Positions 16,056 through 27,000 of a stretch of 39,280 nucleotides of DNA are shown here, one piece after another. Location of the stretch: contig JABXHG010000004.1 of assembly GCA_013393545.1 (NCBI GenBank), positions 1 to 39,280 of the forward strand, written 5' to 3'. The notes under the pieces are model-generated. The model was not told the DNA's origin and searched no databases. It worked only from the letters and a program-made list of their open reading frames with translations. A program made the position numbers and the translations under genes. Source of the stretch: Alteromonadaceae bacterium. Lineage in GTDB: Bacteria > Pseudomonadota > Gammaproteobacteria > Pseudomonadales > Oleiphilaceae. Each line of letters begins with the position of its first letter. Positions within the stretch are counted from its first letter, which is position 1.

Positions 16056-16738
16056 ACGGGGTTACTGCCTTTTGCTTGCCGGGCGGTGTGCTGGTGGTAT
16101 GCCTTGATGGCGTCGTTTATGTCGTCATACCAGATGGCCTGGCCTTCGTGCAGCCACAGGCCGGCCTGGCAGAGTTCTTTCAGAATGCCTTCGGCATGGG
16201 AGACCATAATAATGCTGGCCTTGCCCACTCGCTCGTTGAAGGCTTTTTTGGCTTTCGCCTTGAACTGGCGGTCGCCCACGGCGGTGGCTTCGTCTGACAG
16301 GTATACGTCGAAATCAAACGCCAGCGACAGGCCGAAGTTCAGCCGTGAGCGCATGCCTGAGGAGTAGGTTTTTACTGGCTCGTCGAATGCGGGGCCGATT
16401 TCGGCGAATTCTTCTACCCGGCGGATGATGTCTGGTATCTGGTGGCGGTTGCCGTGGATTCTGGCCACGAAGCGCACGTTTTGGCGCCCGGTCATGGAGC
16501 CTTGCAGGCCACCGGAGAGGCCTATGGGCCAGGAGATGCGGCTGTCGGTACTGACTTGCCCCTTGTCTGGGCTGTCCATGCCGCCAATCAGGCGCAGCAG
16601 GGTGGATTTTCCCGCGCCGTTGCGGCCCACCAGGCCCACGCTTACGTTGGTGGGTATTTCAAAGTTTACGTCTTTGAGTACCCAATCGCTGCCGTGGTGG
16701 TTGTGGTAGCGCTTGTACAGGTTCTCAACTTTGATCAT
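16052..16738 (-). CDS. kpsT: Capsule export ABC transporter ATP-binding protein
   Basis: ATPase that powers export of lipid-linked capsule across the inner membrane. The 228-residue protein has Walker A GRNGAGKST (about 39-47), the ABC signature YSSGMRSRL and Walker B VYLSDEA. It matches the short KpsT/BexA class and lacks the C-terminal carbohydrate-binding domain found in Wzt-type O-antigen ATPases. That implies export does not depend on recognising a terminal cap through the ATPase. It overlaps kpsM and kpsE by 4 nt each. Confidence 0.95.
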   Translation of the reverse strand: MIKVENLYKRYHNHHGSDWVLKDVNFEIPTNVSVGLVGRNGAGKSTLLRLIGGMDSPDKGQVSTDSRISWPIGLSGGLQGSMTGRQNVRFVARIHGNRHQIPDIIRRVEEFAEIGPAFDEPVKTYSSGMRSRLNFGLSLAFDFDVYLSDEATAVGDRQFKAKAKKAFNERVGKASIIMVSHAEGILKELCQAGLWLHEGQAIWYDDINDAIKAYHQHTARQAKGSNPV

Positions 16739-17526
16739 TTGCGTTTCAGCCTTTTTTCAAACCGCACGTGCAGCAGCAGGCCCAGGCTGGCCATGGCCAG
16801 TATCCAGTACCACAGGTACAAAAAGCTGGTGCCCGGCACTGGCCGGTACAACGGGAAGAAGGAGGCCCGCAGGCTTTCCAGGCCGTGTACGATGGGGTTC
16901 CACATCAGGTATACCAGCAGGTCGTGGGGTACGAAGTTCAGCGGTAATATCACGCCGGAGATAATCAGCAGCGGCAGCGAGATGATTCTGAGTATTCTGC
17001 CAATTTCCTGCACCAGGCCGGCCAGTGCGGAGAATATCAGCCCGGCACTCAGGCCCAGCGCCCACAACGAGCCCCAGGCCACCAGCGCGCCCAGTGGGTC
17101 TGCCGGTACCAGATCAATGCCCAGCAGTACGCCGGCGATGATAAACAGCGTGAAGATGAAGGATTTCAGCAGCCCTTCCAGGTAGCAGCGCACCAGTACC
17201 GGGTCCACCGGCTTTACCTGGCGATAGGCGAACAAACCCTTGTTGGCGTCTATGGCGCCGATGGGGCGCATCATGTTTTCCCGCACCAGGAAGAAACCGA
17301 ACAGGCCTGTGATCATCCAGGGCACGAAATCGGCGCCGTCGATGGACCGTACCCGGCCCATGACAACGGTGCGTATGGCCACCATCACGGCGATCATGGC
17401 GATGGGTTCGAACAGCATCCAGAACCAGGCCATGCGGTCGGCCATGGTGCGGGCCAGTGCTTCGCGGATAAACATGGCGTGCCACACAGAGCGTGTGACT
17501 TGCCAGGGCGTTCGTGTGCTTAGCAC
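16735..17526 (-). CDS. kpsM: Capsule export ABC transporter permease
   Basis: ABC-2-type membrane permease that forms the export path with KpsT. The 263-residue protein has about six hydrophobic segments. Residues near 30-50 read MADRMAWFWMLFEPIAMIAVMV, and the typical ABC-2 motif around SLPLLIISGVILPLNFVP lies at about 180-200. The family's short cytoplasmic N-terminus is present. It lies 62 nt after kpsD, and that gap holds a strong hairpin. Confidence 0.93.
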   Translation of the reverse strand: MLSTRTPWQVTRSVWHAMFIREALARTMADRMAWFWMLFEPIAMIAVMVAIRTVVMGRVRSIDGADFVPWMITGLFGFFLVRENMMRPIGAIDANKGLFAYRQVKPVDPVLVRCYLEGLLKSFIFTLFIIAGVLLGIDLVPADPLGALVAWGSLWALGLSAGLIFSALAGLVQEIGRILRIISLPLLIISGVILPLNFVPHDLLVYLMWNPIVHGLESLRASFFPLYRPVPGTSFLYLWYWILAMASLGLLLHVRFEKRLKRK

Positions 17527-17557
17527 GCGGTTAACCTCACGGGGTTTATAGCAGGAC

Positions 17558-17582
17558 CGGGGCGGGTGGTGTGCCCGCCCCG
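17558..17582 (-). other. Strong RNA hairpin between kpsD and kpsM
   Basis: A perfect 9-bp inverted repeat (CGGGGCGGG / CCCGCCCCG) with a 7-nt loop lies in the kpsD-kpsM gap. No T-run follows in the direction of transcription, so it is not a standard intrinsic terminator. It could protect the 3' end of the upstream mRNA or lower expression of the transporter genes. Confidence 0.55.
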
Positions 17583-17588
17583 CCGGAA

Positions 17589-19328
17589 TTACAGATCAAT
17601 GGCAACCTTGGTGGCCACGGCAATCTGGTAGAGGATCTGGCTGATGCTGGTGGCCAGCTGGATATTCTTGGTGGGTACTTTCGGCATCACGAGGATTTCA
17701 TCACCCGGGCGCGGGCTTACGTTTTCAGCCCGGCGTACTTCGCCGTTCTGGCGTACCACCAGAATGCGGTCGTCGTCTGCGTGCTGGCTGAAGCCACCGG
17801 AGGTTTCGATGTAGTCGCGCACACTCATGCCGCGTTTGTATACCACGGACTGGGGCACCAGCACTTCGCCGCTGATCATCACCGAATCGCTGTATTCTGG
17901 CAGTGTGATCACGTCGCCATCCTGCAGGCGAATGTTGCTGATCTGGTCATTATGAGACACCACCAGGCGGCCGGTTGGCTCCACTTCGGAGGCCCGTTCC
18001 ACAAAGTTGCTGATCAGCTCGGCTTCCTTGAGGCGGATTTCCGCTTCTTGCGGGGTAGCGGATGGTGCGCCCAGGTAGTTGGTTTCCAGCCGGCGCAGGC
18101 TTTCTTCCAGGGCTTCTTCCTGTTGTTTGGCCACAGACTCCCGGCGCAGTGAGATGCTGCGGGTGTCTGTCAGTTCGCGGGGCACGGCGATGGCGTCCAG
18201 CAGTTCACGCAGGCGAACGTCTTTGGGCAGTGCGTAGCGCGAGGGGCCGTAGAAGCTGCCTTCCATCTGAACCACGATGGTTTCGTCGCGTTTGTCTGAG
18301 CTGAACAATACTTCGTCGCCGCTGCTCAGGCGTTGTTCGGCAAAGTCTTCCACGGGCAGGTAGCTGGATACGGGGCCGCTTGCGCGGTCGCCACGCAGCA
18401 ATACGTGAGACACGCCGGATTTGGTGCGTGCCAGTTGCAACAGGGCCTGGCCGGTCATTTCCTTTGGTGCCAGTTCGTAACGGTAATCGCGTTGTACGTC
18501 GCCGGTGACCACCACGGCCGGGCCGCGCTCTTCAATCACCAGGGTGTCACCGTCTTTGAATTGCGGGCGTGGCAGTTTGCCGTCCAGCAGGAAGTCGTAA
18601 AGGTCTATGTATTCGAGTACCTGGTTGTTGCGCCGAAGGGTGATATGGCGGTAGCTGCCCAGGCGGCTGTCGATTCCGCCGGCCTGGTCAATGAAGTACA
18701 GCAGGGAGTCTGTGGGGGTGCCGGCGTAACGGCCGGGCTTTTCCACATAACCGGTCACGAATACGGAAACCGGCTGCACGCCCTGCAGGTTGGTGTATAC
18801 CTGTACCTGTTCCGGGTAGACCGACTTAATGGCCGAGGTTACTTTGCTGTTCAGCTGTTGGTTGGTGGTGCCTTGCACTTGTACCGGGCCGATGCCAGGG
18901 ATGAACAGGTTGCCCTTGGCGTCTACCGGCAGTACCCGTTCAATTTCGATGGCGCCCCATACGCGCAGGGTAATCTGGTCGCCCGGTACCACCCGGTAGG
19001 CGGGGTTGAGGCCATCTGAACGCACGCCACTGAAACCACCGTTGAACAGGTGGTGGCCAAAGGGTTTCACCAGGTCTTCTTCGGCCTGCAGCTGTTCTTG
19101 TGTTTGTACCTTGCCGTAACGGGCGGAGCGCCAGTCTGCCCTTACCTGCTGTTCTTCAATGGTTTGGGGAATAGGCTGTGCCCGTTCGTTTTCCGGCAGT
19201 ATGCCGGTGCCGTTCAGGCCGCTGACCTGGGCCTGGGCGCCGGTTGCCAGCAGTGTGGCGCCGGCCAGCAGAGGCAGCAACATTGTTTTGAGACTGCTTT
19301 TATAGAGAGTGCTTTTCCGGAAACTCAT
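17589..19328 (-). CDS. kpsD: Capsule outer-membrane export protein (Wza/KpsD family)
   Basis: Periplasmic/outer membrane channel component for capsule export, 579 residues, close to E. coli KpsD in size. It has a signal peptide with a hydrophobic core LLPLLAGATLLATG and a likely cleavage after AQA (about residue 34). There is a polysaccharide export domain around AYRVVPGDQITLRVWG (about 110-125) and at least two later SLBB-type segments, for example MISGEVLVPQSVVYKRGMSV. No lipobox is seen, as in KpsD and unlike Wza. Confidence 0.92.
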   Translation of the reverse strand: MSFRKSTLYKSSLKTMLLPLLAGATLLATGAQAQVSGLNGTGILPENERAQPIPQTIEEQQVRADWRSARYGKVQTQEQLQAEEDLVKPFGHHLFNGGFSGVRSDGLNPAYRVVPGDQITLRVWGAIEIERVLPVDAKGNLFIPGIGPVQVQGTTNQQLNSKVTSAIKSVYPEQVQVYTNLQGVQPVSVFVTGYVEKPGRYAGTPTDSLLYFIDQAGGIDSRLGSYRHITLRRNNQVLEYIDLYDFLLDGKLPRPQFKDGDTLVIEERGPAVVVTGDVQRDYRYELAPKEMTGQALLQLARTKSGVSHVLLRGDRASGPVSSYLPVEDFAEQRLSSGDEVLFSSDKRDETIVVQMEGSFYGPSRYALPKDVRLRELLDAIAVPRELTDTRSISLRRESVAKQQEEALEESLRRLETNYLGAPSATPQEAEIRLKEAELISNFVERASEVEPTGRLVVSHNDQISNIRLQDGDVITLPEYSDSVMISGEVLVPQSVVYKRGMSVRDYIETSGGFSQHADDDRILVVRQNGEVRRAENVSPRPGDEILVMPKVPTKNIQLATSISQILYQIAVATKVAIDL

Positions 19329-19334
19329 GCGTGC

Positions 19335-19733
19335 TTACCCCCTGTCCCTGTTGTTAAGCAGTTGCGTAACCGGGCGTACCGGTACCCATTGGCTGTTTTG
19401 TTTGCAGGCGATGGCGGCCTGCCCGCGTTTGCTGGCCGGTGCCACGTGCAGGCGCACGCACTCGCGGCCGGAGCCGGCAAAGTACCGGCTTTCAATGCGC
19501 AGTTCCGCCTGCTTGCCCCAGGGGCTTTGTTCAAACACGGCGGTGCCCTGCTCCGGCGCTTGTTGCAAAAACGCCTGGATGTTTTGCGGGAGCTGGCTGC
19601 TTTCACTGGTGGTGGAGTGCCATTGTTCTGCCGGTGTGGTTTGTTGCTGCGCCGTGCTGGCACAGCCGGCCAGCAGCCCGGCTACAGCCAGAGCCGCCAG
19701 CCAGCGGGGTGTTTTGGGGAAGCCGGTGTTCAT
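19335..19733 (-). CDS. Small lipoprotein of unknown function in the capsule operon
   Basis: A 132-residue protein with a lipoprotein signal: basic N-terminus, hydrophobic stretch and lipobox LLAGC, with the acylated Cys at about residue 24. The mature part has two Cys (in REC.. and AIACK) that could form a disulfide, and no domain I recognise. It overlaps the alpha-oxoamine synthase gene by 4 nt and lies 6 nt before kpsD. Its position next to kpsD suggests a helper of the outer membrane export complex; this is inferred from context only. Confidence 0.75.
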   Translation of the reverse strand: MNTGFPKTPRWLAALAVAGLLAGCASTAQQQTTPAEQWHSTTSESSQLPQNIQAFLQQAPEQGTAVFEQSPWGKQAELRIESRYFAGSGRECVRLHVAPASKRGQAAIACKQNSQWVPVRPVTQLLNNRDRG

Positions 19734-21061
19734 GGTTGGGTGTCGCTCCTTGATGTTCCGCCGGTCAGGGCGGCCAGTGTTTGGTTAATCTGCTCGGTGG
19801 TGTGTTCGCTACTGACAAAAAAGCGCAGGCGGGCGCTTTTTTCCGGTACGGCCGGGTAAAGGATGGGCTGTACGTTAATGCCCTGGCGCAGCAGGTTTGT
19901 GGATTGCCGGGTGGCGGCCAGCGAGCTGCCGCTGATCACCGGTATCACCGCCCGGCCAATGCAGTGCCCGGCATTGAGGCCGGCGGCACGGGCCTGGCGG
20001 GCCATGTATTCGGAGTTTTTCTGTAGCGCCCGCACCCGCTCGGGTTCGGCATTCATGATGCGCAGGGATTCCAGCGCTGCCGCTGCTACCGGTGCGGGCA
20101 TGCCCACGCTGTACAAGAAGCCCGGCGCGAAGTGGCGCAGCATGTCGATCAGGGGCTGACTGCCAGCGATGTAACCGCCACAGCCAGACAGGGTTTTGCT
20201 GCAGGTGCCCATCCAGATATCCACTCGGCCGGGGTCCATGCCGGCGTGTTCGTGGCTGCCCTGGCCTGTTTCGCCCAGTACGCCCAGGGCATGGGCTTCG
20301 TCTACCATCAGCCAGCTTTCGTGGCGGTCTTTGATCTCTGCCAGGCTGGCGAGGTCTGGCGTGTCGCCGTCCATGCTGTACAGACCTTCCACCACTATCA
20401 ATACTCGCTCGAATTGGTGGCGGTTTTGTTGCAGCAGGCTGTCCAGTTGTTGCAGGTCGTTATGGCGAAAGGCCATGCGCCGTGCACCGGAGAGTTGGGC
20501 GCCCATCAGGCTGCTGTTGTGGATGTATTCGTCGTGCAGAACCAGGTCGCGGCTGCCCATGAGGTAGCCGATAACAGACACGTTGGTGGCGTGGCCACTG
20601 ACAAAGGCCAGCGCGTCGTCGGCCTGGTAAACCTGTGCCAGTGCCTGTTCCAGTTCACGGTGGATGGGCCGCTCGCCGGAGACCATGCGGCTGGCCGATA
20701 CCGAGATGCCGTAATCACTGGCGGCTTGCTGAGCCGCCTGGATGACCCGCTCGTCGCCGTTCAGGCCCAGATAGTTGTAGCTGGCGAAGTTGATGCATTC
20801 TTGCCCGTCGATAACGGCGGTGGCGCCGGAGCAGCCTTCGTGTACGCGGAAAAAAGGGTCTTCCACGCCCAGGCTGCCGGCGCCTTCACGCATGATGTTC
20901 AGCTGTTGCCAGCCCGGGTGCTGGCGAAAATCGGTACGGCGGTTGCCGCCGATTTTCGCGGGGGCGCTGGGCGCGGTTTCCTGCGCTCGCCCGGTGCGCC
21001 TTAGCTGGCGCTGCACGGACTGGGCAATCAACCGGTCTTTTATCGGTTGCGCAGGTTTCAC
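19730..21061 (-). CDS. rkpG: Alpha-oxoamine synthase (BioF/SPT-like, RkpG-type)
   Basis: PLP enzyme of the AONS/serine palmitoyltransferase family, which joins an acyl thioester to an amino acid with loss of CO2 to give an alpha-amino ketone. It has 443 residues, including an extra N-terminal segment of about 55. Key features are NFASYNYLGL (91-100), Asp254 and His257 in VDEAHALG, and the PLP lysine Lys289 in TCSKTLSGCGG. It overlaps the PKS gene by 4 nt, so the likely acyl donor is the PKS carrier domain, as with Fum8 in fumonisin synthesis. The rhizobial rkp-1 locus has the same pairing (rkpA/rkpG). The amino acid substrate is unknown. No bio genes are nearby, which argues against a biotin role. 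Confidence 0.85.
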   Translation of the reverse strand: MKPAQPIKDRLIAQSVQRQLRRTGRAQETAPSAPAKIGGNRRTDFRQHPGWQQLNIMREGAGSLGVEDPFFRVHEGCSGATAVIDGQECINFASYNYLGLNGDERVIQAAQQAASDYGISVSASRMVSGERPIHRELEQALAQVYQADDALAFVSGHATNVSVIGYLMGSRDLVLHDEYIHNSSLMGAQLSGARRMAFRHNDLQQLDSLLQQNRHQFERVLIVVEGLYSMDGDTPDLASLAEIKDRHESWLMVDEAHALGVLGETGQGSHEHAGMDPGRVDIWMGTCSKTLSGCGGYIAGSQPLIDMLRHFAPGFLYSVGMPAPVAAAALESLRIMNAEPERVRALQKNSEYMARQARAAGLNAGHCIGRAVIPVISGSSLAATRQSTNLLRQGINVQPILYPAVPEKSARLRFFVSSEHTTEQINQTLAALTGGTSRSDTQP

Positions 21062-24000
21062 GCGTTGTTTACCTCGTGTTCACTGACCCCGTGCTGGGCC
21101 GCCAGCTGTGCCGGGCTGACATCGTCGCTTTGTTCTTCGCGGTTTTCGATGCGTTCCAGAAGCTTGTCGGTCAGTTTGCTAATACTTGGAGATTCGCTGA
21201 TAGCCATGGCCGGCAATTGTACGCCAAAGCGTTCTTCGATATCAGTGATCAGCTCAACGCCCATCAGGGAATCAAAGCCCAGATCGTACAGTGATTGGGC
21301 GGGGTCTATCTGTTCGGCTGGTAGCATCAGAATCTGGCCCAGGCTGTGGGTCAGCTCTTCGGTGATGCGCTCACCCCGGGCTTCCGGGGCCATGGCCAGC
21401 AGTTCGGCCAGCAGGTCGTCGCTGCTATTGTCGTGATCACTACCCTGGTGCTGGCTGGCAATCAGCTGGTAACGCGGGGCTCCGGCTTTGGGCAGGAAGC
21501 GGGCCAAAGCCGGCCAGTCGAATTCCATAACGCCGAGCAACGGCTGGTTGTTTACCAGCATCTGCTCAAGCACCGCCAGGGCTTTGTCGGCTGTCAGCGC
21601 GTTGCCGCCCATGCGCGATTGCAACGCCTGTTTTATCTGGGTGTTACGGGCCAGGTAACCGGCATCGTCGATAGCGCCCCAGCGCACGCAGGTGGCGGTT
21701 TGCCCCTGAGCCCGGCGCAGTTGCGTGAGCGCCTCCAGCGCCAGGTTGGCGCCCACGTAGTTGGCCTGCCCCGGGTTGCCGAACAAGGTGGTGGCCGAGG
21801 AGAACAGCACGAACAGTTCCAGTTCCTGCTGTGCGGTGAGTTCATGCAGGTATTGCGCACCAAAGGCCTTGGCGGCCAGTACCTGTTCAATCTGTTCGTT
21901 GGTCAGGTTTTGTACCAGGGCGTCTGCGAATACGGCAGCGGCGTGAACCACACCACCCAGCGGCGGTTGCTGCTGTTTGATTTGGCCAAGAGTTTGTGCC
22001 AACTGCTCGCGGTTTGAGACGTCGCAGGCGTAGGCTTGTACGCTTACGCCCTGCTCCGCCAGTTGTTCGATGGCGATGGCGTCTTCGCCTTCGGCTTTGC
22101 CCCGCCGGCTGACCAGTGCCAGGTGGCGGGCACCTTTTTGCACCAGCCACTGGGCCGTGCGCAGGCCAAAGCCGCCCAGCCCGCCGGTCACGAGGAAGGT
22201 TTTATCGGCCGGCAGTGTGAGTTCGGTCTGCGGGCTGGTGGTGTTTTCACCCTGAACGGCCTGTGCCTGCGGCGGCTGCGGGTAGTTCACCACCACTTTG
22301 CCGATTTGCCTGGCCTGCTGCATGTAGCGGAAGGCCTCCACAACCTGTGTGGCCGGGAAGGCGGTATAGGGCAGCGGGTAGAGCTCGCCCTGTTCGAACA
22401 GGCTCATCATTTCCCGGAACAGAGTCTGGGTAAGCGCCGGTTGTACCTTCATCAGCTGGTCGGAATCTACACCAAAGTAGCTGATGTTATTGCGGAACGG
22501 GCGCAGGCCGATGGCGGTGTTTTCGTAGAAATCCCGTTTGCCCAGCTCAAGGAAGCGACCGAACGGGCGCAGTACGCGGAAGTTCTGGTTGATGGCTTCG
22601 CCCGCCAGGGAGTTAAGCACCACATCCACGCCTTCACCGCCGGTGTCTTCCATGATTTCTTCACCAAAGGTGTGGCTGCGCGAATCGTAGATGGCTTCCA
22701 CGCCCAGAAGGCGCACCATATCCCGCTTGGCGGGCGAGCCCACGGTGGCGAAAATTTCGGCGCCCATCAGTCTGGCGATTTGTATGGCCGCCAGCCCGAC
22801 ACCGCCAGCCGCTCCGTGGATCAGCACCCGCTCGCCGGGCTGCAGGCGTGCCAGGTGTTTGAGCGAGTAGTACACGGTGAAGAAGGTGGTCGGGATGGTG
22901 GCGGCCGCCTCAAAACCGATCTCTCCAGGCAGGTGCGCGAGGGTTTCGCTACCGGCGATCACTTGCGTGCTGAAGCTCGACGGACCAAAGCCGACTACTT
23001 TGTCGCCGGGGCGAAAATCGTTCACACCGGTGCCAACGGCGGTCACCACGCCGGCAAATTCCAACCCCAGGGTGGGCCCGGAGAAGCCGTTTTCGATGGC
23101 TTCGTCTGACAGCAGGCCGAGGGTGTACATAACGTCGCGGAAGTTCAGGCCAGTGGCCTTTACCTCTACCACGACTTGCTGTTCTTCTGGCAGAGGCAGT
23201 TCCCGCGATTGCCAGCGTAGATTTCGCAGCTGGCCAGGTTGATCAAAGCCGAGGGTCAGAGCCTGTTGCGGGCTTCTGACCTGGTGTTCACCGCTGTGTT
23301 CTGCAGAGTTTTCCATTTCACGCAGGCGCGGTACGAAGCGCTTGCCGTTTGTGGTCAGGTGTTGTTCGTCTTCCCCCTCTTCACTGCCTATCGCTTCTGC
23401 GAGCGCGGCGACGGGCGCTTGCTCCGGGTTGGCGGGCAGGTCGATAAGTTGAAGGGGCACTTCGGTTTCGTTCATCAGGGTGCGAGTAAAGCCCCACACA
23501 GCGGCCTGGGCGATGGTGTTGGCACTGTTTTCCACCCCGTTGACTCCGGCGGTGATGATGCTGCAGCGGATGTTGGGGTTTGTGGTTTCCAGTGCGCTGA
23601 TCACATCACGCAGTTGGGCGCAGCGGCGTGTCGCCATGGCGCGGGCATCCTCTGCCCAGGTGTCGTTGAGGAGGATCAGCCGGGCGGGTTGCTCGTGATT
23701 TTCGGTGGCCCAGGCCTTGAGTTCTTGCAGGCTGCCAAGGGTTTTTGGTTCCGGGCAGTGCTCGCTCGCGTTTTGTTTCAGGTTTTCGGCCAGGTTTTTC
23801 GCCACTCTCTCGCTTTGGCTGTCTGCCCAGATCAGCGTTTGTGTATCACTCTCGGGTATTTGGCTGGCGTTTTTTGCAGGCTGTCTGGCACTGATCAAAA
23901 ACGCACTGCCGGGTTGTTCGCTGTCTTGTGTTATTTCACTCCGTTCAAATCCGAGTTCTTCGATAAGCTGGCACCAGGCGCGAGCGTCTGGCTGCAGATT

Positions 24001-27000
24001 ACCTTCTTGCCCCGCCAACTCGGGTTGATTGGCCATGAGCTGCTCCAGCCAGGCGGCATGGGGCTGGCCCATTAACAGCAACAGGCCGTCTGCACGCAGC
24101 GCGCTGCGTATCTGTTGCAGCAGCTGGCGCAGGGTGGATGGCCGCAGCGCATCCAGGTGCACGATGGCCAGGTCTGTTTTTTGGGGTGTCCCTTTTTGGG
24201 GTATTGGGGGCCACTGGTCTGCGTCCGCCGCGCTGATTTCCAGCATGTCCAGAGTTTCGCCTGGTGCCAGAGAGGCCCGTTGCGTGGCCAGTTGTTCAGC
24301 CAGCTCGTGGCGCATGGCCGCCATGCGCGATGGGTTCTGCCTTGCCTGGTAGATGCTTCGCCAGGTCTGTTCATTAATGAGTGGCAGTTCGCCGGTATGC
24401 CCCAGCCAGTCAGCCAGGTGCAGGCCGAAGCGGCCTATGGCATGGGTGGGCACCAGGGCACCGGGGAATTCCTGCAGCAGCAGTTCCCACACGGTGGGCA
24501 GGCCTACTTCCGGTGGCTCGGCAACTTGTAGCTGGCCGTTTTCGTTTTCGGTAAGAATCCCCTGGTCCGTGGCGTTTTCCGCCCAGCGCTTTTGCTCATC
24601 ACCAAGCTGGCTCAGGGTAACCGGCCGCTGGCTCAGGGTGTCGTTCAGAGCGGCCAGGGCCAGGGTGTCCAGCAATGGCTCGAATTCGGTGGCCATGGGG
24701 TCGTCGGCCTGGTTGTTCCACCAGGGCTGTAATGCTTTCAGCAGTGCTTCGCTGTCCAGTACGGACGGTGCGCCGGGCAATGGCCGGGCCTGTAATGGCA
24801 TGTCCAGCAGGGCAATGGGCCGGGCTTGCTGTTTGCGTAGGGCTACGGCTTTGAAGCGCACGTCGGTCAGCACGGCCATGGCGCGGCCTTCGGCATCAAA
24901 CAGTTCCACCTCGGCCAACAGGGAGTGAGGCGTTCGGCGCTTGAGTTCAACCCGAATTTGCGCGGGGGCCTGGCCAGAGTGGGCGCGGCTGAATTGCAGC
25001 CGGCCAATTTGTACCGGTACGTAACCGTGACTGCTTGCCGGCTGTTCTTGCGCCAGCAGTGGGATGAACAGCTGGAAGGCGGTGTCCAGAATGCCCGGGT
25101 GCAGCAGCTGCCCTTTCAGAGTCTGTTCTATGCGTTCGCTTGGCTGGCAGCGGGCAATGACGGTCTGGCCTTCAATCCAGCCTTCGGTCATGGCCTGGAA
25201 CGCAGGGCCGTAGTCCAGGCCGATGCGAGAGGCGGCGGCCAGGTGTTGTTCGCGGGTGAAATCCGGCTTGCGTTCCGGCAGTGGCTCGGCGGTGCGGGCA
25301 AGCAGGCTCCCGGCACTGCCGGCAAACCAGCGGGCCTTGAGGTGTTGTTGCCAGTCGCTGTCTTTTTGGGCGTGAGCGCGGGCGTTAATCTGTATGTCGC
25401 CGTTGGCTTCGTTCAGACGTGTACGCACGACTTTGGACTGGTTTTCTTCCAGCAACAACGGCGACAAAATTTCCAGCTGCTCAATGTCGATGACCGCCGT
25501 GTTTTCCGGCTGCGGGGTGTCACCCTGCCCTTGCAGCTGCTGCTCGGCGGCGGCGAGGGTGATTTCGGCAAATCCCGCACCGGGGAAGACAACGGCATCG
25601 CCCACTTCATGGTCGGCCAGCCAGGGCACGCGGCCGGTATCAAGTTGCGCTTCCCAGCAACCCGGATGCTGCGCCAGTGCGTAGCCCAGTAGCGAGTGGC
25701 AGTAATATCGGTTCAGCAGGCCAAGGGATTCGGTGCTTTCTGGTTTCCAGTAACGCTGCCGTTGCCATGGGTAGGTTGGCAGGGGAACCACTTCGCCCTG
25801 CACCGGGAACCAGCGGGATTCGTCAAAGCTGGCCCCGCTGAGCATGAGTTGGGCGGTGGCGCGTTGCAGTTCGTGCCGGCTATCCTGCTCGCGGGCCAGG
25901 GTGGCAATGACTTGCCCCTGGGTTTCACTGGCCCGCAGGCAATCGTTGATGTAGTTGCGCAGAACCGGGTGAGCGCCGATCTCCAGGAAGGTGCGGTGGC
26001 CGGCATCGAGGCAGTGTTCGATGGCTGATTCAAACAGCACCGGGCGGCGAATGTTGAGCCACCAGTATTTGGCGTTCAGCTCTGTGCCATCCAGAGGTTT
26101 GCCGGTAACGGTGGAGACAAACGGGATGCGGGTTTGCACCGGTGCAAGATCCGCCAGCGCGTCTTTCAGGCCGGCTTCGATCATGTCCATGCAGGGGCTG
26201 TGGAAGGCATAGTTCAGGTTCAGGCGCTTGAAGCGGATGCCCTGTGCCTGCAACTCATTTTCAAGCTGGCTGAGTGCGTTCTCCGGGCCGGCAACGGTGA
26301 GCCCTTTTGGGCTGTTGATGCCGGCCAGTGCCACGTTCTCGCACTGTTGTGCGTTCAGTATCGTTTGCAGATTTTCGGCGCTGGTGGCGACGGCGGTCAT
26401 GCCTCCGGTGCCAGCGGTCTGACCCTGATAATAACTGCGCAGGCAAATTACTCGGGTGGCCTGCTCCAGCGTTAACGCACCGCTGGCCCAGGCGGCCGCC
26501 ACTTCGCCCACGCTGTGGCCGGTAACGGCTGCGGGCTCCAGGCCTTGTGCCCACAAATAACGTGTGGTGGCCACTTGCAGGGCAAACAGCGCTGGCTGGG
26601 CCAGCTCTGTGGCCGCATAGCAATCCTCTGGCTGGGGTTGGCCAAGCAACTGTTCCAGATCGCAGTCGTCGGTGTGCTGTTTGATCAGTGTGTTGATTTC
26701 AGCAACAACACCGCGAACCAACTCCGATTCCGCCAGCAGTTTGAGCCCCATGCCCGCCCACTGGCAGCCATTGCCGGAATAGACCCAGACGCTCCCCTCG
26801 GTTTGTGGTTGGTGAGTACCGGTAAAGACGTTGTCTGGTTCCTCGCCGGCGGCGAAATGTTCCAGAGCCTCGGCGGCTTGTTCCGGGCTTTGGACCCATG
26901 CCAGTAATGCCTGGCTGTGCTGCTCGCGCCGATAGCGGGCACTCCAGCACAGGTTGTACAGATCCGGTTCGGGCCTTTGGCGAATGTGCGCGGCGGTGCG

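Noticed and set aside
19730..21061. Biotin biosynthesis gene bioF
   Set aside because: No other bio gene is near, the protein has an extra N-terminal segment, and it is translationally coupled to the PKS.
22036..23109. Long plus-strand open frame (357 codons) opposite the PKS
   Set aside because: It lies fully inside the PKS coding region, shows no recognisable motif, and its openness follows from the high-GC codon bias of the real gene.
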